Source: Candidatus Rokuibacteriota bacterium
Lineage (GTDB): Bacteria > Methylomirabilota > Methylomirabilia > Rokubacteriales > JACOUJ01
Reading direction: 5' to 3'
Assembly: GCA_016177865.1 (NCBI GenBank)
Contig: JACOUJ010000420.1
Coordinates: 1 to 6,139 of the forward strand
Length of the DNA: 6,139 nt
In this document: positions 1-4,770 of the stretch, one piece after another
How the letters are laid out: every line of letters begins with the position of its first letter
Numbering within the stretch: the stretch's first letter is position 1
Notes under the pieces: model-generated
The model's database searches: none
Told to the model about the DNA's origin: nothing
What the model saw: the letters and a program-made list of their open reading frames with translations, nothing else
Program-made: the position numbers and the translations under genes

Positions 1-434
1 ACGAGGCGGCGATGCTCCGGCATCATGCAGCGATCCTGAACCACACGGATGCCGCTGCGCGCCAGGCGCTCCGCGGCGCCGTCGTGGCGGATCCCGAGCT
101 GAAACCACACGGCCCTGGGGCGCCACGCCAGGGACAGGATCTCCTCCGCGTGCCCGGGGAGATACTCCGGCCGCCGAAAGATCTCAATGACGTCGGCCGT
201 CTCCGGTAACTCGGCCAGCGTGTCTACCACCGGGACGTCAAAGATGCGTTGCCCTTGGAACTTCGGGTTCACCGGAAGGATTCGGTAGCCCCGCGCCAGG
301 AGGTATGCCGGGACAAAGAAGGCCGGCTCGGAACGGTCGGCTTTGGCGCCGAGGACGGCGATTATCTTCGCCTCGCGCAGAATCGTCGCGAGACCCTCGT
401 CGTCATCGGTGAGATTCCGGCGCCAATCCTCCAC
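1..434 (-). CDS. CoA-binding domain protein, YccU family (3' end cut by window)
   Basis: Small Rossmann-type protein of the CoA_binding_2 family, which binds CoA in vitro and whose cellular role is not firmly known. Reading the minus strand gives 144 codons with no stop up to the window edge. Family signatures are visible in order: strand KIIAVLGAKADRSEPAF (residues 23-39, nucleotide-binding loop), GYRILPVNPK (49-58), DVIEIFRRPEYLP (81-93), AVWFQLGI (108-115) and VVQDRCMMPEHRRL (131-144). The family usually ends soon after EHRRL, so only a few C-terminal residues are probably missing. The start is GTG at 434-432, 8 nt after the protease stop codon. I see no other in-frame start that would keep the first strand, and only a loose GAGAGGGG serves as ribosome site. 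It probably shares a transcript with the protease. The family assignment is strong; the function is open. Confidence 0.88.
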   Translation of the reverse strand, partial: MEDWRRNLTDDDEGLATILREAKIIAVLGAKADRSEPAFFVPAYLLARGYRILPVNPKFQGQRIFDVPVVDTLAELPETADVIEIFRRPEYLPGHAEEILSLAWRPRAVWFQLGIRHDGAAERLARSGIRVVQDRCMMPEHRRL

Positions 435-442
435 GGGCGCGG

Positions 443-1391
443 CTACCCCTCTCCCCGGCCTTTGGATTCCTCCGGGACGATCTCGAGAACGATCTTCTCG
501 GCTCGCCGGATGATCGTCAGCGGCGATCTCAACCCCACCTGCGCATCCGTCAGGAACCGGTGCAAATCACTGATCCCGGTGACCGGGTGGCCGCTGGATT
601 CGACGATGACGTTCCCTTCGAGGAGGCCGGCCCGCTCGGCAGGACTTCCACCCTCGATGGACACCACGAGAATGCCGCTCCCCACTGGCACCTGATGGAA
701 GCGCGCAACGCGGCCAGGGAGTGGCACGTTTTGCCCGCCGACCCCGATGTAGCCACGTCTGACCTTGCCGTCCTTGATCAGACGGCCGGCGACCACCGGA
801 GTTGCCGGGATTGAGAGCCGCGTCCGTCTGGATCACGTTGTCGATCAGCCGGCCGGACCGCGATCGGAGCGAGCGCCCGAGCGCGCTCACCACGCCGGCG
901 GTCACCGTGCATTGGAACCCGTAAGGATTCCCGATCGCGATCACCAATTGCCCGACGCGGATCGGGTCCGAATCGCCCAATGAGGCGGGGACGAGGGATG
1001 GGGCGCTGATTCGGACGAGCGCCAGATCGGTGTCGGGATCATCCCCCACCATCCCGGCCTGAACGCGGCGTCCATCGGAAAGCGTCACCTCCACCGCGGT
1101 GGCCCCGTGCACGACGTGGCTGTTCGTCAGAATAAACCCGTCCGAGGTGAAGATGAACCCCGAGCCATTCCCTTGGCCCTCCCCACGGGGTCCGGGATGC
1201 ATCCCGCGCCGGCCCCTCTCACGCTGGCGGACACCGATATTGACAACCGACGGGCTCACTTTCTCTGCCGCGTTGATCACAGCCCGTGAGTACGCGTCAA
1301 GCAGACTATCGTCGGACTCTGAAGGTGTCGGGACCGGCCAATTCTCACCCCCCGGGGCTTCGTTTGATACGACTTGGGATGCCAGTTTCAT
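443..1391 (-). pseudogene. HtrA/Do-family S1C serine protease with PDZ domain, broken by internal deletion and frameshift
   Basis: Trypsin-like protease of the HtrA (S1C) family, which degrades misfolded proteins. ATG at 1391 follows AGAGGAG at a normal distance. There is no signal peptide (the N-terminus is MKLASQVVSNEAP), so a cytoplasmic location is inferred. Frame 1 (1391 to about 792) carries GNGSGFIF (74-81), TNSHVV with His92, DTDLAL with Asp122, AIGNPYG (152-158) and DAALNPGNSGG with Ser198. The text then jumps, at about 790-798, to the frame ending in TAG at 443, which carries VAGRLIKDGKVRRGYIGVGGQNV and a PDZ domain (GSPAERAGL, then GNVIVESSGHPVTG). In relatives some 34 residues lie between NSGG and VAGRL: the last strands of the protease barrel and the loop shaping the specificity pocket. 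The missing length must be 2 modulo 3, about 101 nt. Without correction, frame 1 runs to a stop at 567 and makes a 274-residue protein with a nonsense tail. It is either a real pseudogene or an assembly error. Confidence 0.88.
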
Positions 1392-1485
1392 TGCTCGCGC
1401 TCCTCTTCTGAGTTCATCGGACGCCCTTCATCTTCATGCTACCATGGGGCGCAACTATGGCGGTGACGCTGCGGCCTCTGGACCG
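1392..1485. promoter_or_regulatory. Divergent intergenic region between protease and esterase
   Basis: These 94 bases separate two genes that point away from each other, so they must hold both promoters unless transcription enters from elsewhere. On the minus side AGAGGAG lies about 9 nt before the protease ATG. On the plus side TGCTACCAT (1437-1445) resembles an extended -10 element. I could not find a convincing -35 hexamer for either direction. The exact promoter positions are therefore unproven. Confidence 0.35.
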
Positions 1486-2097
1486 ATGAGATTTTCCGTG
1501 CAGGCCCGCCGGCTTGGTGTCTTCATCTCACTCCTTCCCACCCTCTTGCTCCTTCCGTTCGAGGCCCAGGGAGCCGGACCGGTGGTCGCTTTCCTGGGCG
1601 ATAGCCTCACCTCGGGCCATAGCCTCCCGCAGTCGGTCGCTTACCCGGCGCTCCTGGAGCGGTCCCTCGGGATCACGGCGATCAACGCCGGGGTGAGCGG
1701 GAACATGACGGCGGACGGGCTCGCCCGCCTTGCCCGCGACGTCCTGGTTCACCAGCCCCAGATTGTGGTGGTCGAGCTTGGGATCAATGACCACTTGCGC
1801 CGGCTCCCAGCGGAATCGAGTCTCCGGAACCTGGACGAGATTGCCAGGCGGATCCGGCAGACCGGCGCCCGCCTTGTCCTCCTACACGTGAGCCCCGTGT
1901 TCGGGCCGGACCCGCTTTTGCGAGGCCTTCGAGACCTAGCCCGGCGGTACCAGGCGGTCCTGGTGGAAGATCTGCTTCGGGGGATCATCACGGAGCCCGA
2001 CCTCCGTGTCGACAGGCTCCATCCAAACGCCCGCGGGCATCAGAAGATGGCCGACCGCCTGAGACCAGTCCTCGCGAAGCTCCTTCAGAACCGCTGA
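1486..2097 (+). CDS. Secreted SGNH-hydrolase esterase, TesA/arylesterase-like
   Basis: Serine ester hydrolase of the GDSL/SGNH family, close in layout to TesA (thioesterase I/lysophospholipase L1). It is 203 residues long, normal for the family. Residues 1-29 form a signal peptide: a basic start (QARRLG), a hydrophobic core with LLPTLLLLP, and a likely cut after AQG or AQGA, so it should act outside the cytoplasm. Catalytic blocks are complete: FLGDSLTSG with Ser40, NAGVSGNM with Gly72, VELGINDH with Asn101, and DRLHPN with Asp176 and His179. The open frame extends upstream to 1099, but that part is antisense to the protease gene. ATG 1486 is chosen because it begins the signal peptide. ATG 1444 is in frame and possible, and neither has a clear ribosome site. 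tenA starts 20 nt after its stop. The natural substrate cannot be told from sequence. Confidence 0.9.
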   Translation: MRFSVQARRLGVFISLLPTLLLLPFEAQGAGPVVAFLGDSLTSGHSLPQSVAYPALLERSLGITAINAGVSGNMTADGLARLARDVLVHQPQIVVVELGINDHLRRLPAESSLRNLDEIARRIRQTGARLVLLHVSPVFGPDPLLRGLRDLARRYQAVLVEDLLRGIITEPDLRVDRLHPNARGHQKMADRLRPVLAKLLQNR

Positions 2098-2117
2098 CCT
2101 GTGCTATCCTGGGGCGC

Positions 2118-2786
2118 ATGGCGGCCCCCCTTCGTCAAACCCTCCGGCGCGCCGCCGCCTCCATCTGGCAGGCGATCTTCCACCATCCGTTTCTCGTGGA
2201 GCTTGGCGCTGGCACGCTGCCCCGGGAGAAGTTTGTGTTTTTCATCCGCCAGGACTTCCTCTATCTCCAGGATTTTGCCCGGGTGCTCTGCCTGGGCGGG
2301 GCCAAAGCCCCGGATCTCTCCACGATGGATCTCTTCGCCCGGCACGCCCGCAACACGGTTCTGGTGGAACAAGCCCTTCACGCGACTTTCGCCCGGCGCC
2401 TCGGCCTGTCTCAGCGCGCCCTGGAGCGGACGCCCGTGGCGCCAGTGACCCACGCCTACACGCGCCACCTCTTGAGTGTGGCTGAGCTCGGAGGTCTCGG
2501 GGAGCTTTCGGCCGCGATCCTCCCCTGTTACTGGATCTACCAGGAGGTGGGGATTCGCCTTCAGCGCTCGCGCCCGAGAAACCCCCTGTATGCCCGCTGG
2601 GTCCACGCCTACGCGGGAACGGAGTTCCGCCTGCTCGTCCAGGAGCAGTTTCGGCTCCTCGACAGACTCGCGACCGACGCCACGGCTTCCCAACGACAGC
2701 GGATGACTGAGCACTTCGTCGCCTCCAGCCGCTACGAATACCTCTTCTGGGACCAAGCCTACCATCTCCGTAACTGGCCTGCGTGA
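2118..2786 (+). CDS. tenA: TenA family thiaminase II (aminopyrimidine aminohydrolase)
   Basis: All-helical enzyme that hydrolyses 4-amino-5-aminomethyl-2-methylpyrimidine to the hydroxymethyl form (thiamine salvage) and can also split thiamine. It is 222 residues long, normal for the family. Every active-site residue I know from Bacillus subtilis TenA is found at a constant offset of two: Asp46 and Tyr49 in RQDFLYLQDF, Cys137 and Tyr141 in LPCYWIYQEVG, Tyr165 in WVHAYAG, and Glu207 in RYEYLFWDQAY. The nucleophile Cys137 argues against the PqqC-like or redox members of the superfamily. ATG 2118 is preceded by TGCTATCCTGGGGCGC, which has no good ribosome site. The gene follows the esterase by 20 nt on the same strand, so co-transcription is likely. 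No TPP riboswitch or other thiamine gene is visible nearby. Older annotations call such proteins transcriptional activators, which the catalytic residues do not support. Confidence 0.93.
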   Translation: MAAPLRQTLRRAAASIWQAIFHHPFLVELGAGTLPREKFVFFIRQDFLYLQDFARVLCLGGAKAPDLSTMDLFARHARNTVLVEQALHATFARRLGLSQRALERTPVAPVTHAYTRHLLSVAELGGLGELSAAILPCYWIYQEVGIRLQRSRPRNPLYARWVHAYAGTEFRLLVQEQFRLLDRLATDATASQRQRMTEHFVASSRYEYLFWDQAYHLRNWPA

Positions 2787-2813
2787 CGATACGGTTCAAC
2801 AAGGCCGCGAGCG

Positions 2814-2842
2814 TTGCGCTGAAAGGCACAGCGTGGTATGGT
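2814..2842 (+). promoter_or_regulatory. Possible sigma70-type promoter before the repeat protein
   Basis: TTGCGC (2814-2819), a 17-base spacer and TATGGT (2837-2842) form a plausible -35/-10 pair, with TGG just before the -10 giving an extended -10. It sits in the 51-base gap after tenA. If it is used, the ATG at 2838 lies inside the -10 box and could not be the start on that transcript. GTG 2862, just after AGAAGAGG, would then be a candidate. Both hexamers deviate from consensus. Confidence 0.3.
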
Positions 2843-3233
2843 GCGCATTAGAGAAGAGGTCGTGGCCAAGAGGAAGTCCGAAAACGTGAGCTTGAAAACG
2901 GTCCATGAAGACCTGAGAAGTGGGTTTGCCGACCTCAAAGGAGAAGTCGGGGCCGGCTTTGCCGATCTGAAGGTCACACTGATCGCAGGCTTTCAGAGTC
3001 TTCCAACCCGAGCATCAAGCGAGGAGATGGTGCGCCTTCTCCGGGAGAACAATCGCCTCCAGGAGGAGCGCTTCCCCCAGCTCGACGTGCGGATCCGCGA
3101 GCAGCACCTCGAAATCCAGCAAGCTCTCCGCGCTATGATTGACGGCCAGCGAAGTCTCTCCACAGATATCAAGGCGCTCATTGCTCGGCTCGACGCCCTC
3201 ATTAAAGGCCGGGGCGACGGCTCCCAGGGGTAG
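2838..3233 (+). CDS. Hypothetical helical protein with 11-residue repeats, possible coiled coil
   Basis: I do not recognise a named family. The product is up to 131 residues, charged, without cysteine, signal peptide or membrane segment, and so probably cytoplasmic. Residues 29-50 hold two tandem 11-residue units, GFADLKGEVGA and GFADLKVTLIA, and a third partial unit starts with GFQSL at 51. A degenerate unit (VHEDLRS) precedes them. Such hendecads fit a right-handed coiled coil or amphipathic helix. Residues 60-123 continue as heptad-like helix (MVRLLRENNRLQEE, then LSTDIKALIARLDALI), and the tail GRGDGSQG is disordered. Self-assembly is inferred. Start choice is uncertain: ATG 2838 overlaps a possible promoter, and GTG 2862 is the alternative. 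Its TAG stop lies 12 nt before queF and in the same frame, so the two are probably translated from one message. Confidence 0.7.
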   Translation: MVRIREEVVAKRKSENVSLKTVHEDLRSGFADLKGEVGAGFADLKVTLIAGFQSLPTRASSEEMVRLLRENNRLQEERFPQLDVRIREQHLEIQQALRAMIDGQRSLSTDIKALIARLDALIKGRGDGSQG

Positions 3234-3245
3234 GCCCGGACTGCC

Positions 3246-3602
3246 GTGCCGACCCAACCCTCGAAGAAGCTCGAGCGGGTCCCCAACGCCCATCCCGACC
3301 GCGACTACGAGATCGACCTCTCGATCCCCGAGTTCACCTGTCTCTGTCCCCTGACAGGCCAGCCCGACTTCGCGACGATTCGCATCCGCTACGTCCCGGA
3401 TCAGTGGATCGTGGAGCTGAAGTCCCTCAAGCTCTACATGTGGTCGTATCGCGACGAGGGCGCGTTCCACGAGGACGTGACCAACCGGATCCTGAACGAC
3501 CTGGTTGCCGCCATCGCCCCCCGGCGGATCGAAGTGACCGGCGATTGGAACGTCCGCGGCGGGATCAAGACCGTCGTGACCGTCCGCTACGAGGCCCCCT
3601 AG
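3246..3602 (+). CDS. queF: QueF, NADPH-dependent 7-cyano-7-deazaguanine (preQ0) reductase
   Basis: Cytoplasmic T-fold enzyme that reduces the nitrile of preQ0 to the aminomethyl group of preQ1, the last free-base step before tRNA insertion in queuosine synthesis. The product is 118 residues, the short unimodal type, shorter than the ~165-residue Bacillus YkvM mainly at both ends. Key residues are all present: nucleophile Cys34 in EFTCLCP, Asp41 in TGQPDFA, the QueF motif ELKSLKLY (57-64), and His75-Glu76 in GAFHEDV. Distances match the Bacillus enzyme (Cys55, Asp62, His96, Glu97). The start is decided by an in-frame TAG at 3231-3233: GTG 3246 is the first usable codon after it, and AGGGG overlapping that stop is a distant ribosome site. 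No preQ1 riboswitch and no queC, queD or queE lie in the window, so the remaining pathway must be elsewhere. Confidence 0.95.
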   Translation: MPTQPSKKLERVPNAHPDRDYEIDLSIPEFTCLCPLTGQPDFATIRIRYVPDQWIVELKSLKLYMWSYRDEGAFHEDVTNRILNDLVAAIAPRRIEVTGDWNVRGGIKTVVTVRYEAP

Positions 3603-3617
3603 GGCCTGACCTCATCT

Positions 3618-3673
3618 CGCCCCTGAGGCGCCCCAACTAACTCCGCATTCCGGCGCTCGCGCCCTGAGGCGTA
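3618..3673. repeat. Two short hairpins sharing CCCTGAGGCG between queF and the SDR remnant
   Basis: CGCC-CCTGA-GGCG (about 3619-3631) and CGCC-CTGA-GGCG (about 3660-3671) are two small stem-loops, roughly 40 bases apart, that share the ten-base word CCCTGAGGCG. They lie between the convergent 3' ends of queF and the dehydrogenase remnant. They have no following T-run, so I do not call them intrinsic terminators. A role in stabilising or ending the queF message is only a guess. Confidence 0.35.
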
Positions 3674-3675
3674 GC

Positions 3676-3846
3676 TCAGACGTAGCCGTAGGCGGTCCAG
3701 CCACCATCCACCGTCAGGACGGTCCCCGTGATATAGCGGGCGGCGTCAGAGGCCAGAAAAACCGCTGCCTCCGCCACCTCCTCCTCAGGCCCGTCCAACC
3801 GGTTGATCTCGACATGGTGGCATCTTCCCTCCGTGGTCCGCTTCAT
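3676..3846 (-). pseudogene. 3' remnant of a short-chain dehydrogenase/reductase (SDR)
   Basis: The minus strand encodes the C-terminal end of a classical SDR: PEEEVAEAAVFLASDAARYI, then TGTVLTVDGGWTAYGYV and a TGA at 3678-3676. The pattern PEEVA...FLASD...ITG..L.VDGG is the cofactor-loop and last-strand signature of FabG-like enzymes. Only about 45 codons match, up to roughly 3806. The preceding residues back to ATG 3846 (MKRTTEGRCHHVE) do not look like SDR sequence. The ~200 residues carrying the TGxxxGIG NAD(P) site and the Ser-Tyr-Lys triad are absent here and were not seen elsewhere in the window. It lies 12 nt after the zinc-finger protein stop on the same strand. This is most simply a gene cut by the event that brought the neighbouring pair. 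A 56-residue peptide could still be made, but it cannot be an active enzyme. Confidence 0.78.
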
Positions 3847-3858
3847 AGCCTGACGCGC

Positions 3859-4089
3859 TCAGGGCACCTGATAGACCTTCCCGACCGAAGCAGGAGCGAT
3901 GGCATTCCGGGTGAAGTCTTCCCTCACGCGCTCCAGGTGCCGGAGCGCCCCGGCAGAGTAATAGGGCTCACCGCACTCCTGACAGACCTCGGCCTCGACA
4001 GTGACCAAGAGGCGGTCGCGTCCCACTTTAATCTCGGCCTGCACGATGGCAGGCTTGACCTCTCCGGTCTTGCAGATGACGCACTTCAT
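3859..4089 (-). CDS. YgiT-type zinc-finger protein, probable antitoxin of a type II-like pair
   Basis: 76-residue protein with two CxxC knuckles, Cys3/Cys6 (MKCVICKTG) and Cys36/Cys39 (VCQECGEPYYS), the zinc-binding domain found at the N-terminus of the MqsA antitoxin. The C-terminal part (ALRHLERVREDF, ending VGKVYQVP) is a short helix and tail. It lacks the helix-turn-helix domain of full-length MqsA, so DNA binding and autorepression in the MqsA manner are doubtful. The start is ATG 4089, 7 nt after a very strong GGAGGAG. A longer frame from 4122 exists but would bypass this ribosome site and overlap the toxin further. The ATG overlaps the toxin stop as ATGA, giving translational coupling. 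Such zinc-finger proteins often sit beside DUF4258 proteins. The antitoxin role is inferred from that pairing. Confidence 0.88.
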   Translation of the reverse strand: MKCVICKTGEVKPAIVQAEIKVGRDRLLVTVEAEVCQECGEPYYSAGALRHLERVREDFTRNAIAPASVGKVYQVP

Positions 4090-4406
4090 GGCGTTCTCCT
4101 CCGCCTGAATTCCGGATCCCATCGCGCGGGATCCGCTTGGTATGTCGTAATGATGACTAACCGGCCCTCAACCGGAATTGGGGCGCAGACGATATGGAGC
4201 GGCCTTCCTTCCGCCGTCCGTCCCAGGAGCAGACAACTGGGATACGGTTTATCCTCCGGATACTCCTCAATGATCTCACCCACCTCCAGGGCCCCCAGGA
4301 CCTCATCGACCCGGATCACTCCGAGCGGCTCGGTCTCCATTTCCCTGCGAGCATGGTCAGTGAAGCGGCAATCCGCGAGGCACCGGCGGATCTCCTCGTA
4401 GTCCAC
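4086..4406 (-). CDS. DUF4258 domain protein, probable toxin of a type II-like pair
   Basis: 106-residue cytoplasmic protein matching the DUF4258 pattern end to end: FTDHARREM (15-23), VLGALEVGEIIEEYPEDKPY (36-55), PSCLLLGRTAEGRPLHIV (56-73), then LVIITTYQADPARWDPEFR (83-101) and a basic RRRR tail. The family is small, usually encoded beside a YgiT-type zinc finger, and thought to be a RelE-like or MqsR-like mRNA-cleaving toxin; direct proof is scarce. His18, Arg20 and His71 are candidate functional residues by conservation as I know it. The start is GTG 4406 after AGGAG (4415-4411). The gene comes first and its TGA overlaps the next ATG, so the order is toxin then antitoxin, as in mqsRA and higBA. 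Confidence 0.88.
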   Translation of the reverse strand: MDYEEIRRCLADCRFTDHARREMETEPLGVIRVDEVLGALEVGEIIEEYPEDKPYPSCLLLGRTAEGRPLHIVCAPIPVEGRLVIITTYQADPARWDPEFRRRRTP

Positions 4407-4424
4407 TGTTCTCCTAGCCCGGCG

Positions 4425-4438
4425 ACTGCGGCAGCAGT
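4425..4438. promoter_or_regulatory. Inverted repeat upstream of the toxin gene, possible operator
   Basis: ACTGC-GGCA-GCAGT is a perfect 5+4+5 inverted repeat lying 19 bases before the toxin GTG and just outside its ribosome site. Its place fits an operator for the pair, but the antitoxin lacks a recognisable DNA-binding domain and no good -35/-10 pair was found around it. It could equally be a chance palindrome. Confidence 0.25.
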
Positions 4439-4477
4439 GACTCCAGAGCGATCCACGGTGTCAGCATTTCCATGAGT

Positions 4478-4494
4478 AAAAGCCCGCCCGGCTT
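4478..4494 (-). terminator. Weak possible intrinsic terminator facing left
   Basis: Read on the minus strand this is AAGCC-GGGCG-GGCTT followed by TT, a five-base-pair hairpin with a short T-run. It would stop leftward transcripts from the helicase side before the toxin-antitoxin pair. The stem is short and the T-run partly lies in the stem, so efficiency is doubtful. Confidence 0.3.
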
Positions 4495-4672
4495 ACAAGA
4501 GCGCGCCTCTACCTGCCAACATCCCAGGATCATGGCCACTTTCGTCCGGTGCCAAATGTCAACCCTGTGACGCCTCAGACATGGCCACCTTGATGGCTTC
4601 AGGCGTCGGGGGGTGGGCTTCGAAGCAGCGAGGGCCTTCTGTCCTTTTCACCATGGAGGCTTAGCTTAGCAG

Positions 4673-4689
4673 GAAGCCCTGGAGGCTTC
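4673..4689. repeat. Hairpin downstream of the helicase gene
   Basis: GAAGCC-CTGGA-GGCTTC forms a six-base-pair stem with a five-base loop, about 80 bases past the helicase stop. There is no T-run on either side. It may end or protect the helicase message, or belong to the repeat-rich stretch around it. Confidence 0.3.
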
Positions 4690-4770
4690 AACGCTACGCG
4701 CCTGTCCTGGCGGCCGAGCACTCCTGCCTCCCCCGCACTGTCGAGCCCGCCAAGGGCATGTGGGATCGTT

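Larger units (their letters stand above)
4442..4770. other. 330-base gene-free stretch with short repeats
   Basis: No convincing gene is seen on either strand between the toxin gene and the helicase stop. The stretch holds many short repeats. CATGGCCAC occurs at 4531-4539 and 4580-4588, flanking TGTCAACC (4557-4564). GGCTTC occurs at 4595, 4616 and 4684. There is a ten-base palindrome GCTTCGAAGC at 4617-4626, a hairpin GAAGCC-CTGGA-GGCTTC at 4673-4689, and TGGAGGCTT at 4654 and 4680. It may hold degraded ends of a mobile element plus the 3' flank of the helicase gene. Nothing here is firmly identified. Confidence 0.5.

Noticed and set aside
249..695. Plus-strand open frame of 148 codons opposite the protease and CoA-binding genes
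   Set aside because: Both minus-strand genes show family motifs here. The plus frame crosses both and has none.
1099..1485. Upstream extension of the esterase frame
   Set aside because: It is antisense to the protease coding region, and the signal peptide begins at 1486.
2768..2808. GGCCT...AGGCC inverted repeat as a tenA terminator
   Set aside because: The loop is about 25 bases, the stem only five, and there is no T-run.
3100..3246. preQ1 riboswitch before queF
   Set aside because: The upstream bases are coding sequence of the repeat protein, and only 12 bases separate the genes.
3015..3470. Minus-strand open frame of 151 codons over the repeat protein and queF
   Set aside because: It is opposite QueF, whose catalytic residues are all in place, and is a shadow frame.
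3814..4401. Plus-strand open frame of 195 codons across the toxin-antitoxin pair
   Set aside because: The minus strand has two recognised proteins with strong ribosome sites and ATGA coupling. The plus product resembles nothing.
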